In this document: in pieces, positions 1-7,904 of the stretch | Layout of the letters: each line of letters opens with the position of its first letter | Position numbering within the stretch: position 1 is the first letter of the stretch | From: Borrelia sp. HM | Lineage (GTDB): Bacteria > Spirochaetota > Spirochaetia > Borreliales > Borreliaceae | Assembly: GCF_019669085.1 (NCBI RefSeq) | Contig: NZ_AP024401.1 | Span: 1-64,000, forward strand | Direction of reading: 5' to 3' | Length of the DNA stretch: 64,000 nucleotides | Notes under the pieces: model-generated | The model's database searches: none | Told to the model about the DNA's origin: nothing | Seen by the model: the letters and a program-made list of their open reading frames with translations, nothing else | Program-made: the position numbers and the translations under genes

Positions 1-22
1 ATATTTGCTTTATATTTATCTT

Positions 23-28
23 TATAAT
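23..28 (+). promoter_or_regulatory. -10-like element of the left-edge lipoprotein gene
   Basis: TATAAT lies 20 bases before the ATG at 49, and AAGGAG (from 37) is a good ribosome binding site. A -35 box would fall at or before the window edge, so it cannot be judged. Confidence 0.45.
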
Positions 29-48
29 TTAAATTTAAGGAGCAAAGT

Positions 49-1164
49 ATGTTTAAAAATAAACTTTTCGCTTTTTTTGCACTACTTTTCAGCTTTATTG
101 CAGGTTGTAAGTTATTCTTTACCGACGATCATCTTCAACAAAAATCTGCTCAACTTCTAGATAACGTAAACTCCATGATTCTGAATTCTAGTGAAAAAAA
201 AGATTCTAATTCTAATCAAAACACTTCTACCAGTCAAAATACACCTCAAAACTCACAACAACTACCTAACAACACCAAAATAGAAAATGAAATATCTGAA
301 AAGCCTGAAACATTACTACCAACAAAAGAAGGTAAATTGGTTGCAGCCAATCCTATTACTGATGACACTACTGCAAACGATCCAAAAAAAGATGTTCAAC
401 TACCAAAAGAAAGAGAAAATTTAACATCTATTGCACAAAACAATAGTACTTCTACAAACAGTTTCAGTAAAAAAACACCTCTATCTTCAATAAAAGGTTC
501 AAATTTAAATAAATACTCAGGTAACAACAACAAATTGAAAAGTGAAACTGGTGATACCTATCTAATAGAACATAATTCAGGACCAATAACATTTAGCGAA
601 AATACATCACAAGAAAAAATTTCAGGTTCATATTCCGGAACTACAAAATTTGAAGAAGATGAACAAGAAGAAAAGGATGAAAATGAGGAAGAAGAAAGAC
701 TTAACAAAAAAGAAATAGCAAATCAAAAAAATGCAAAAGAAAATTTACACAAAGCAATAACATTAGCTCAACAAATAAAAGAGGATTTAATTCAAGTGGA
801 AACTGCACACACTATGTTAAGCGGTAGCAGAAGCTTTTCAGATAAAATAAAAAATGAAAATAAAGAAAAATTATCTCAATTTTCTAAAGATAAGTTAGAA
901 AATGATTTAAAACAACTAGTAGATCATATTGGTCGAAGCTTAATTTTTACCAAAAATCTTACCAATTACTCTAAAAATATAAACACAAGTCAAAAATTCA
1001 ATGAGGTCAAAAATGAAATATATAGTGTAATTATAAATGTGGAAAATCAACCTAATAATACTGGTATTTACTATATATACAAAAAATTACAACCAAAAAT
1101 ATATACAATAATAAGTAGCTTAGAATCAATACAGCAAATATTTAATAGCATAAATTGGTATTAA
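49..1164 (+). CDS. putative surface lipoprotein, unknown family
   Basis: I do not recognise this gene with certainty. The protein has 371 residues. The N-terminus is a lipoprotein signal: basic start, hydrophobic core and a lipobox ending FIAGC at about residue 20. Residues 25-200 are rich in Asn, Ser, Thr, Gln and Pro, which suggests a disordered tether. An acidic stretch of Glu and Asp follows at about 201-218, and then a C-terminal part of about 140 residues that looks helical. This layout (anchor, long linker, helical head) is common in Borrelia surface lipoproteins that bind host proteins, but no ligand can be named. It is the only plus-strand gene in the first 11.8 kb and faces the vlp array. 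AAGGAG precedes the ATG. Confidence 0.7.
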   Translation: MFKNKLFAFFALLFSFIAGCKLFFTDDHLQQKSAQLLDNVNSMILNSSEKKDSNSNQNTSTSQNTPQNSQQLPNNTKIENEISEKPETLLPTKEGKLVAANPITDDTTANDPKKDVQLPKERENLTSIAQNNSTSTNSFSKKTPLSSIKGSNLNKYSGNNNKLKSETGDTYLIEHNSGPITFSENTSQEKISGSYSGTTKFEEDEQEEKDENEEEERLNKKEIANQKNAKENLHKAITLAQQIKEDLIQVETAHTMLSGSRSFSDKIKNENKEKLSQFSKDKLENDLKQLVDHIGRSLIFTKNLTNYSKNINTSQKFNEVKNEIYSVIINVENQPNNTGIYYIYKKLQPKIYTIISSLESIQQIFNSINWY

Positions 1165-1224
1165 GAAGATAGTACAATCTTAAGCAACTTCGAACAAAAG
1201 ACAAACTTTTATATTTTGACAAAA

Positions 1225-1253
1225 AAGATAGGTTTTTATTTAAAGCCTATCTT
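1225..1253. terminator. hairpin 3' of the lipoprotein gene
   Basis: An 8 bp perfect stem (AAGATAGG with CCTATCTT) encloses a 13 base loop. The A run to its left would be a T run on the minus strand, so as a terminator it fits minus-strand transcription best. It lies in the 1165-1512 gap, where I see no gene and otherwise only AT-rich sequence. Confidence 0.45.
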
Positions 1254-1512
1254 GATGTTATTGAGTGAACATCTCATTTCATTACAAAAACATTTGAAAA
1301 TCAGAAATAACATAAGGAAAAAACGCGTTATTATTAAAAAACATTTAATATACACACCTACACAATAAAATAAAAACAATTATTTTGCTTTGTACAACAT
1401 ATAAAAAACAAAAAAATCTCTTATCATTGCTCAACTTATACTATTCAACAGTAATCTTATACTACTCCTATTTATTAATCCTTGAATTATATAAAATAAG
1501 TTTTTTACTTAA

Positions 1513-1554
1513 CAAAAAAGAAGACAAACTAGACTAATCTCTAGATTGCCTTCT
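1513..1554 (-). terminator. terminator hairpin of the silent vlp cassette
   Basis: Inverted repeat arms at 1519-1533 and 1540-1554 pair with two mismatches. They are followed on the minus strand by a T run at 1514-1519. The hairpin lies 35 bases past the cassette stop codon. Confidence 0.6.
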
Positions 1555-1589
1555 AATCTTATTTTAAAATATCTTAATTATCTCTATTA

Positions 1590-2558
1590 TTATTGTTGGC
1601 TTGCTGTTTTTGAATCTCTTGCTTTATCAAGCACATTCTTTACTGTTTTTTTAATTATATCTTCTACTGCTCCCAACAACTTATTTACTGCTGTTATTCC
1701 TACTCCTTGTACTTCTTTTCCTCCTCCTGTAGCATTATCTGCTGCTCCTTTTGCTAGTGTACCACTTTTAACCAATGAACGTAATGCTATTCCTCCTGCT
1801 ACTGCTTCTTCTACTTTAGCTGAATTTTGTGCTGCAGTAGTTACCGAATTACCTCTCGCAAATGACATAGCAGTTGTATTTCCATCTGCACCACTTCCTG
1901 CTATTTGTGGATCGTTTTCTTTTGATGCAATTATTGATGCTAACATTGCCTTTCCACTTACTGCTTCAAGTATTGCTGCTGCTTTTGCTGGATCTGTGTT
2001 TGTTGGCTTATTACCACCAGAATTTGTAGCTAATATTTTAGCCCTTGTAGTAATATTATCTGTCCCATTATTTAATGTTGAAGTACCTACTACTGGCTTC
2101 ACAACAACATCTACTTTACCTGCTTCATCCACTATCCCTTTAAATGCTTTAAGGACTTTATTTAGCTCTTCACCATCTGCTCCTGTTCCTTCTTTATCAG
2201 AACCATTATTTGCTGCTACACCTACTTTTTCACCATCATTACCTATACCTTTTAAATCCTCTAAATGGGTTTTTAATGTGTTTAAAGTAGTTTTAGCTGC
2301 TTCAACTGCTTCTCTAATTGACTTATTTAATAGACTATCTTTATCACCATCTGTTGCTGCTTTCACTGCTACTTTTTCTAACTCCTCTGATGCTTCTCCA
2401 AGTTTAGTGCCTAAAGTAGTAAAATGCTCTCCTACTTCACTCTTCTTTGTCTCTGCAGTTACTCTTAAGCCTAATGTATCTGATATAAAATTCAAAAATG
2501 AATAAAAGGCATTCTCAGCACTTTTACCTATTTCACCTAATCTTTTCTCTACTGCCAA
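1590..2558 (-). CDS. vlp silent cassette without signal peptide
   Basis: Variable large protein (Vlp) of relapsing-fever Borrelia, a family of serotype-defining surface lipoproteins. The mature sequence is recognisable: AFYSFL, SDTLG, ETKKSEVG, SEELEKVA, TAMSFARG, GGIALRSLVK and a terminal DIIKKTVKNVLDKA. There is no ATG and no signal peptide; the first possible start is TTG at 2558. In-frame similarity to the other copies reaches 2579 (residues NNGISKEL) and stops just inside the lipobox Cys codon, where the expressed form would continue into its leader. Such 5' truncation is typical of archival vlp cassettes that are expressed only after conversion into an expression site. The reading frame is otherwise open. 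It belongs to the same subtype as the copy at 6570-7692. Confidence 0.85.
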   Translation of the reverse strand: MAVEKRLGEIGKSAENAFYSFLNFISDTLGLRVTAETKKSEVGEHFTTLGTKLGEASEELEKVAVKAATDGDKDSLLNKSIREAVEAAKTTLNTLKTHLEDLKGIGNDGEKVGVAANNGSDKEGTGADGEELNKVLKAFKGIVDEAGKVDVVVKPVVGTSTLNNGTDNITTRAKILATNSGGNKPTNTDPAKAAAILEAVSGKAMLASIIASKENDPQIAGSGADGNTTAMSFARGNSVTTAAQNSAKVEEAVAGGIALRSLVKSGTLAKGAADNATGGGKEVQGVGITAVNKLLGAVEDIIKKTVKNVLDKARDSKTASQQ

Positions 2559-2588
2559 CTCCTTTGATATTCCATTATTAATAAAAAA

Positions 2589-2677
2589 AAAGGTTAACTA
2601 AAGGAAAGTTTATCAACGATTTTTAGTCTTATTTTTAAGGCCATATTTACGTTATTCAAATACAAAAAAGGAAAACT
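2589..2677. repeat. vlp 3' flank direct repeat, copy 1
   Basis: About 85 bases from GGTTAACTAAA at 2592 to AAGGAAAAC match 5200-5283, with one gap and about ten substitutions. This copy sits between the truncated 5' end of the silent cassette and the terminator of the vlp at 2751. Confidence 0.8.
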
Positions 2678-2709
2678 ATTTTCCTGAATCAAGATAAATA
2701 GTCTTCCTT
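2664..2709 (-). terminator. vlp terminator
   Basis: A 14 bp stem with one mismatch (arms 2668-2681 and 2696-2709, AAGGAAAACTATTT type) is followed by six T on the minus strand. It lies 41 bases past the stop of the vlp at 2751. Confidence 0.75.
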
Positions 2710-2750
2710 AAATTACTTTATTATTTAATTTTACTTATTTATTTTATTAT

Positions 2751-3815
2751 TTATTTGGCAGCACCAGTTGCACTAGTTACAGAACTATCATTAGCATTAA
2801 TTTTCATAGCTTCTTTAACAGTTTTCAGTCCTTCATCTATTGTTTTTCTTATTGCTATAGTTAACGTATCTAATGCTTTAGTTACCGCACTTACTGCTGC
2901 TCTTTTAATTGCATTAGCAGCATCATCAGTCTGGGTACTAGGACCAGCAAATTTACCATCTTTAGCCATTGCTCTTAATGCTATAGTTCCTGCTATTACT
3001 GCATCTTTTTTATCATCCCCACCTTTTTTAATCATAGCTTTCAAGATGTCAGCACCAGTTACTGCTCCAACAGCTTTAGCAGCATCAGCTGCTGCTTTTT
3101 TTGAAGTAGTACCATCACCAGCATTATCTGAAGCAAATAACTTTCCCGCTTCATTATCAGTAGATTTGCCACCAGTTCTTCTAGTAAGATCTGTGGCCTT
3201 TTTATCATCTCCAGCCTCAGCATCACCCTCATTTTTAAGCACTATATCTACTATATCTTTAATTCCTTTTATTAAGCTCTCAGTTTTACCTTCAACACCT
3301 GCAGCAGATGTGTGCGAAGCCACATTACCAAGCAGATCATTACCAGTATCAACAATAGCCTCACTAGCATCCTTAGCTCCTTCTATTATATTATTAAGTT
3401 TATTCTTAATTAATTCCTCTACTTTTGTTTTAACAGCAGAAGCATTAGGATTACCTTCTTTTTCCATATTCTCAACAATTTTACTAAGGGCTGTCTTAGT
3501 TCCTTCTACTTTCTCATGTACTTTCTTAAAGTAATCTCGAACATCTGATTTCTTAGAATCTGTCTTAAATACTAATGTTTCTCCAGAAATCATATCTCCA
3601 AAAGAAGTAAAAACATTTAAAAATTCATTCCCTAAATTAACCAAAGAGCCTAAAGACTCATTCTTCTTCTCTAACTCTTCTATCGCTCCATTATTACATC
3701 CAAAGAGTAACAATAAAGTCATCCCTCCTACTATTATCCCTCTCCCTCTCTTCCTCATCTCTCCTCCTCCTTCTCTTCCTCTTCTTCCTCTCATCTCTCT
3801 TCCTTCTCTCTCCAT
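2751..3815 (-). CDS. variable large protein (Vlp), full length with lipoprotein signal
   Basis: Surface lipoprotein antigen of the Vlp family, 354 residues from the ATG at 3815 or 334 from the in-frame ATG at 3755. The mature part begins [12 protein letters not shown] after an LLLLFGC lipobox. It continues with the subtype signature [19 protein letters not shown], then [12 protein letters not shown], a central Ala/Lys-rich variable part, [12 protein letters not shown] and a conserved tail [16 protein letters not shown]. The first 20 codons from 3815 are only Met, Glu, Arg and Gly codons read from a purine tract. AAGGAGGGAG stands right before that ATG, so it may be used, but the inner ATG gives a normal signal peptide. 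I see no convincing sigma-70 promoter upstream. Open reading frame; expression state unknown. Confidence 0.88.
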   Translation of the reverse strand: MEREGREMRGRRGREGGGEMRKRGRGIIVGGMTLLLLFGCNNGAIEELEKKNESLGSLVNLGNEFLNVFTSFGDMISGETLVFKTDSKKSDVRDYFKKVHEKVEGTKTALSKIVENMEKEGNPNASAVKTKVEELIKNKLNNIIEGAKDASEAIVDTGNDLLGNVASHTSAAGVEGKTESLIKGIKDIVDIVLKNEGDAEAGDDKKATDLTRRTGGKSTDNEAGKLFASDNAGDGTTSKKAAADAAKAVGAVTGADILKAMIKKGGDDKKDAVIAGTIALRAMAKDGKFAGPSTQTDDAANAIKRAAVSAVTKALDTLTIAIRKTIDEGLKTVKEAMKINANDSSVTSATGAAK

Positions 3816-3844
3816 CTCTCCCTCCTTTTCCTCTTGCCTCCTTT
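3737..3844. repeat. homopurine tract over a vlp start region
   Basis: On the plus strand this is almost pure C and T, broken by three CAT triplets (ATG on the coding strand), one AT and one G. It contains the ribosome binding site, both candidate starts and the basic n-region codons of the vlp at 2751. Confidence 0.8.
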
Positions 3845-3883
3845 AGATTTAAATATTAAAAATAGTTAACAGACTTTGAATAA

Positions 3884-3928
3884 ATAAAAATTAAAGGAAA
3901 ACAACTTCTATCAAAAAGTGTTTTCCTT
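3884..3928 (-). terminator. vlp terminator
   Basis: AAGGAAAAC at 3894-3902 pairs with GTTTTCCTT at 3920-3928. The minus-strand sequence after the stem is T-rich. It lies about 45 bases past the stop of the vlp at 3973. Confidence 0.7.
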
Positions 3929-3972
3929 GAATGACTTTATTATTTAAATTTATATATTTTATTAACTTTTAA

Positions 3973-4998
3973 TTACTTCTTAGCTTCTGTTACTTCACCA
4001 TTAGTCTCAGAATAATTTATTTTTTCAACAGCTTTTCTTACCTTCTCTAGGTTATTTGATACTGTTCTTCTAATGATTTCATCAAGTACTCCTAATACCT
4101 TGTTTACTGCACTTGCTGCTTTTGCATTCATAATAGCAACTTCATTAGCATCATTAGGTTGAGTAAACTTACCACCCTTAGTCATAGCCTTAAGTGCAAC
4201 AGCTGCTGCTAAGTCTGCATTAGTAGCTGCAGTACCAGCAGAATTAGAAGAACCAACACTACCAGTAGCTAGTTTTCCGGCATCATCCTTAGCAGCAGGA
4301 GCATCAGGTGCTTTAACAATTGTAGCATTTTTAATTTTGTCAATCATTGCCCATGGATCTGCTTTAGTTACTTCATCGGCTAGCTTAGTAGCATTACCTG
4401 AAGCTTTAACATCATTAGTCAATGCTTTAGGGCCATTGGCATTATCCACTGTAGCACCAGCATCACCACCATTAATCTTTACATCAGAATTAGGAGCAAT
4501 CTCAACTATCGCTTTGACTCCTTCAATAAAATCCTTAACACTAGCTACTTCAGCAGGTGCAGCGGCTTGAGAACCAGCATCACCTATAGGAGCATTACCA
4601 ACTGCCCCAGCAAGTTTTATTAGGGCACTAATTAATTTATCAAAAACATCACTTGCCCCTTTAATTGCATTCTTAACATTTTCAATTGTACTTCCATCAG
4701 CATTTTTTGTTTCAGATATTTTGCCTGATAGCTCTTCTAATTTATTCTTAGTACCTTCCAATCCTTTTTTTACTTTCTCAAAGTGGTCTCCTACTACACT
4801 TCTATTATCATCAGATTTAACAATCCCAAAATCATCTCCCATAGCCTTTCCAAAAATCCCAAATATCTCTTGAAACCCATGTCCTATCTTCATAACTGAC
4901 TCATAAAATGTACTCTTCTTCTCTAACTCTGCTATCGCTCCATTATTACATCCCATCAATAACCCTATTACCATCCCTCCTATCACTAGCCCTCTCAT
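3973..4998 (-). CDS. variable large protein (Vlp), full length with lipoprotein signal
   Basis: Vlp family surface lipoprotein, 341 residues from the ATG at 4998. The same frame is open to a TTG at 5049 that would add 17 Arg/Glu/Gly residues. The signal MRGLVIGGMVIGLLMGC ends in a lipobox and is followed by NNGAIAELEKKSTFYES. The mature part has KIGHGFQEIFGIFGKAMG, NRSVVGDHFEKV, LAAAVALKAMTKGGKF and a tail KVLGVLDEIIRRTVSNNLEKV. This divides it from both other Vlp subtypes in the array, so it is a third sequence type. I start it at 4998 because this ATG directly precedes a normal signal peptide and has GGAGAAG upstream. Confidence 0.87.
   Translation of the reverse strand: MRGLVIGGMVIGLLMGCNNGAIAELEKKSTFYESVMKIGHGFQEIFGIFGKAMGDDFGIVKSDDNRSVVGDHFEKVKKGLEGTKNKLEELSGKISETKNADGSTIENVKNAIKGASDVFDKLISALIKLAGAVGNAPIGDAGSQAAAPAEVASVKDFIEGVKAIVEIAPNSDVKINGGDAGATVDNANGPKALTNDVKASGNATKLADEVTKADPWAMIDKIKNATIVKAPDAPAAKDDAGKLATGSVGSSNSAGTAATNADLAAAVALKAMTKGGKFTQPNDANEVAIMNAKAASAVNKVLGVLDEIIRRTVSNNLEKVRKAVEKINYSETNGEVTEAKK
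4941..4980 (-). repeat. conserved signal-peptide block shared by four vlp copies
   Basis: Forty bases coding GGMVIGLLMGCNN(or S) are nearly identical at 4941-4980, 7560-7600, 8550-8588 and 9871-9910. Genes whose mature parts belong to different subtypes share it, so it is a likely upstream homology for gene conversion. Confidence 0.8.
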
Positions 4999-5069
4999 CT
5001 TCTCTCCTTCTCCTCTTCTTCTCCTTCCTTCTCCTACTTCTCTCTCCAATCCCTCCTTCTTTTTTTTTT
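4990..5069. repeat. homopurine tract over a vlp start region
   Basis: A C/T tract on the plus strand with few interruptions, ending in a run of T. It covers the translation start and ribosome binding site of the vlp at 3973. Confidence 0.75.
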
Positions 5070-5196
5070 ATTTTATTTTTTTTATTTCTTATTTAAGTAA
5101 ATAAATAGTTAAAACGTTCTTAATAAGATGAAAATACAAGCTGGAATAAGCTTTTTTTTCCTATGACTTACTTATTAATCAAATAATAAAAGGAAA

Positions 5197-5286
5197 AAAG
5201 GTTAACTAAATAAAATTTATCAACGATTTTTAGCCTTATTTTTAAAGCCATATTTAAATTATTAAAATATCAAAAAGGAAAACAAC
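5197..5286. repeat. vlp 3' flank direct repeat, copy 2
   Basis: Second copy of the repeat at 2589-2677, here between the terminator of the vlp at 5358 and the 5' region of the vlp at 3973. In both places it continues straight into a vlp terminator stem. Confidence 0.8.
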
Positions 5287-5315
5287 TGCCTTACACAAGC
5301 AAAGTGTTTTCCTTT
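5272..5315 (-). terminator. vlp terminator
   Basis: AAAGGAAAAC at 5274-5283 pairs with GTTTTCCTTT at 5306-5315, 42 bases past the stop of the vlp at 5358. T-rich on the minus strand after the stem. Confidence 0.7.
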
Positions 5316-5339
5316 AATAACTTTATTATTTAGTTTTTA

Positions 5340-5480
5340 CTTAATTCTTCTTGTTATTTATTTAGCAGCATGCCCAGCTTCAACAGTTGCAGGAGTTGTT
5401 TCAGGATTAATCTTCATAGCTTCTTTTACTTTTTTAAGTTCCTCATCAATTGTCTTTCTTATTGCTATTGTTAATGTATC
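5340..5480 (-). repeat. near-identical vlp 3' ends
   Basis: The 3' end and downstream bases of the vlp at 5358 match those of the vlp at 8912 (8894 to about 9034) with few differences, while the central parts of the two genes differ much more. This is a plausible conversion tract or downstream homology. Confidence 0.75.
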
Positions 5481-6413
5481 TAATGCTTTAGTTACTGCAC
5501 TTAGTGCTGTTCCTTGAACTGAAGCAGCAATACTAGAATTAACACCATCAGCATCATTAGCATTAGCGAATTTACCATTTTTGGCCATCGCTCTTAATGC
5601 TATACCTCCTGCTATAGTTGCATCTTTAGGCTTTTCAGTACCAACATTCCCATCATTATTTTTAGCTAACTTAGCAGAACCATCATCTTTAACCATAGCT
5701 TGTAATATGTCAGCACCAGTTACTGCCCCAACAGCCTTAGCAGCATCTGCCGCTGAATTCTTTACATTAGAAGCAGTACCAGCATCAGTTACAAATAGTT
5801 TTCCTGCTTCACCATTATTGGCTGTAGCAGTTCTTGTTGCACTAAAATCCGCAGCTTTTTTATCATCACCAGTATTATACTTATCTTTGCCTTTAAGCAC
5901 CACATCTACAATATCTTTAATTCCTTCTATTAAATTATCAACACCATCACCTTTAGCACCATTACCAGCACCACCAGTACCACCAGCAGCTACATTACCA
6001 ATCTTATCACTAGCATCATCACCAATAGCCCCACTAGCCTTCTTCGCTCCTTCTATTATCTTACTAAGTTTACTATCAATTAGTGCTTTTACAGCCACAT
6101 CAGTAGCCTCTGCATTAGGATTACCTGATGTCCTCATTTCAGCAACAATTTTTTCAAGCTTATCTTTAGTGCCTTGTACAGTTTCTTTTAATTTATTAAA
6201 GTAGTTAGCAACATCTGACTTTTTGGGATCTTTATTAAATCCTAATAATCCAGAAATCATATCTCCAAAAGATGTAAAAATATTTAAAAAATCATTCCCT
6301 AAACTTACTACAGACTTTAAAAATACTTTCTGCGGATCTTCTCCTCCATTATTACATCCCAATAGTAAACTTAATATCATCCCTCCCACTATTATCCCTT
6401 TCCCTCTCCTCAT
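5358..6413 (-). CDS. variable large protein (Vlp), full length with lipoprotein signal
   Basis: Vlp family surface lipoprotein, 351 residues. [20 protein letters not shown] is a signal with lipobox, followed by [19 protein letters not shown]. It belongs to the same subtype as 2751 and 8912 ([66 protein letters not shown]). The start at 6413 lies directly before the signal peptide. A second ATG at 6477, in the position used by the 3815 and 7692 starts, is out of frame here (64 bases upstream). Tract length therefore decides whether the upstream ATG is usable. The gene is open throughout. Confidence 0.88.
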   Translation of the reverse strand: MRRGKGIIVGGMILSLLLGCNNGGEDPQKVFLKSVVSLGNDFLNIFTSFGDMISGLLGFNKDPKKSDVANYFNKLKETVQGTKDKLEKIVAEMRTSGNPNAEATDVAVKALIDSKLSKIIEGAKKASGAIGDDASDKIGNVAAGGTGGAGNGAKGDGVDNLIEGIKDIVDVVLKGKDKYNTGDDKKAADFSATRTATANNGEAGKLFVTDAGTASNVKNSAADAAKAVGAVTGADILQAMVKDDGSAKLAKNNDGNVGTEKPKDATIAGGIALRAMAKNGKFANANDADGVNSSIAASVQGTALSAVTKALDTLTIAIRKTIDEELKKVKEAMKINPETTPATVEAGHAAK

Positions 6414-6485
6414 CTTCTCTCCTCCTCTTCTTCCTCTTCCTTCTCCTTCTCTCTCCTTCTCTCCCTCCTCTCTCCATCTCTCCCC
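6395..6485. repeat. homopurine tract over a vlp start region
   Basis: About 90 bases of C/T on the plus strand, interrupted only by the two CAT triplets that read ATG on the coding strand. It covers the start of the vlp at 5358. Confidence 0.8.
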
Positions 6486-6493
6486 TAATTTAA

Positions 6494-6531
6494 TAAAAAA
6501 AGGTAAACTAAATTAATATCTAGTTTACCTT
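6494..6531 (-). terminator. vlp terminator
   Basis: A perfect 11 bp stem (6500-6510 with 6521-6531, AAGGTAAACTA type) is followed by A on the plus strand, that is T on the minus strand. It lies 39 bases past the stop of the frameshifted vlp at 6570. Confidence 0.75.
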
Positions 6532-6569
6532 CTACTCTTGCTTTTAAGTAACTAATCTAACTATCTCTA

Positions 6570-7692
6570 TTATTGCTTAACTGTTTCTTTTGAATCTCTT
6601 GCTTCATCTATTTTTTCTTTTGCTTTATCAATCACCTTCTTTACTGTCTTTTTAATTATATCCTCTACTGCTACTAATAATTTATTTACTGCACTTATTC
6701 CCGCTGACTGTACTGATTTATTATCGTTACCAGTATGTGAAGCTAATTTACCTTCTTTAACTAATGAACGCAATGCTATTCCTCCTGCTACTGCTGCTGC
6801 TTTTGGAGTTGTTACACTTCTACTTTCAGTATTACTTGTTCCTCCCCTTGCAAATGACATCGAAGTTGTACCTACACCTGGAGCACTCCCTGCTAGTTCC
6901 GGATCATCTGCTCCAGCTCCAACAATCGCTGCTAATATTTCTTCACCACTCACTGCTGATACTATTGTTGCCGCTCCTGGCCCTGCATCTGCTCCGGCAA
7001 CAGCATCTTTTGTCAAGACCCTAGCCCCTTCTTGTGGAGTGGTTCCTCCTACTTGTGCAGCCTCTAGTGTTGCTACATCATTTTTTTTTGGTGCTTCAAC
7101 TTTTTGTGCCTTAGCTATCTCTACTATTTCTTTCAATGCACCATATACTTTCTTTAACTCACTATCATTTGGCTGCTTTTCCTTGTTTATCGCCCGCTAC
7201 TTCACCCACATTACCACTATCACCTATATCTTTCAAAGATTCTAAATGCTTTTTTAATGCGCTTAAAGTACTCTTAGCTGTATCAACTGCTTCTTTAATT
7301 GCCTTATTTAATAATCCATCTTTATCACTATCTGATGTTGCTTTTTCTGCTACTTTTTCTAATTCCTCTGATGTTTTTCCAAGTTTCTCACCTAAACTAT
7401 TAAAATAACCTGCTACTTGACTCTTCTTTGTCTCTTTATCTACTCTTACACTCCCCAATGTATCTGAAATTAACTCTATAAATGAATAAAAAGCTTTTTC
7501 AGTACTTTTGCCTACTTCCATAATTACTTTGCCCAAATTTCCCTCTGCGCTCTCTCCTCCATTATTACATCCCATCAATAACCCTATTACCATCCCTCCT
7601 ATCACTATCCCTTTCCTCTTCTCTCCTCCTCCTCTTCTTCTCCCTTCTCCTTCTCTTCCTCTTCTTCCTACTACTTCTCCTTCTCTCTCCAT
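6570..7692 (-). pseudogene. vlp with single-base frameshift
   Basis: Two overlapping-family frames make one Vlp. Codons from 7692 give a signal (GIVIGGMVIGLLMGC), NNGGESAEGNLGKV, AFYSFIELISDTLG and KTSEELEKVAEKA, and stop at 7165. The sequence resumes one frame over as NDSELKKVYGALKEIVEIA and runs to 6570 through TTSMSFARGG, GGIALRSLVK and a DIIKKTVKKVIDKA tail. Removing one T from the TTT at 7168-7170 (an A in AAA on the coding strand) restores a single open frame of about 373 codons. It is the same subtype as the silent cassette at 1590. The inner ATG present in other copies is replaced here (GEKRKGIVIGG), so only the upstream MERE start remains. It may be a true pseudogene or a sequencing slip. 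Confidence 0.85.
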
Positions 7693-7716
7693 CTCTCCCT
7701 CCTTTTCCTTTTTCTT
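7608..7716. repeat. homopurine tract over a vlp start region
   Basis: About 108 bases, nearly all C/T on the plus strand. It encodes the first 28 residues (Glu, Arg, Gly, Val) of the frameshifted vlp and its ribosome binding site AAGGAGGGAG. Confidence 0.8.
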
Positions 7717-7815
7717 ATAATTTTTATAAAATAGTCAAAAAAGCTTTACATAAGATAAAAACAAAAAATTGGAAAACTCAGTATACTAGAGTTTCTTTTT
7801 TAAGCCACCAAAATA

Positions 7816-7856
7816 CAAAAAAAGGAAAACACATCTCTCTAAAAGTGTTTCCCTTT
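7816..7856 (-). terminator. vlp terminator
   Basis: AAAGGAAAACAC at 7821-7832 pairs with GTGTTTCCCTTT at 7845-7856 with one mismatch. It is followed by a T run on the minus strand and lies about 50 bases past the stop at 7905. Confidence 0.72.
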
Positions 7857-7904
7857 AATTACTTTATTATTTTGTTTACTTATCTTTTTCTTTTATTGAC
7901 TTCC

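Noticed and set aside
1-48. Covalently closed telomere at the left edge
   Set aside because: The first bases do not give me a recognisable Borrelia telomere motif, and the window edge need not be the molecule end.
1546-2505. Long plus-strand open frames opposite the vlp genes (also at 2755, 4337, 5581, 6764, 7136, 9198)
   Set aside because: They are mirror frames of Ala/Lys-rich vlp coding DNA: composition is low-complexity (Ser, Pro, Leu, Ala), with no ribosome binding site, and the minus-strand frames carry the conserved Vlp motifs.
3737-3844. Purine/pyrimidine tract as a CRISPR or satellite array
   Set aside because: There is no regular repeat unit or spacer pattern; it is irregular GA-rich sequence.
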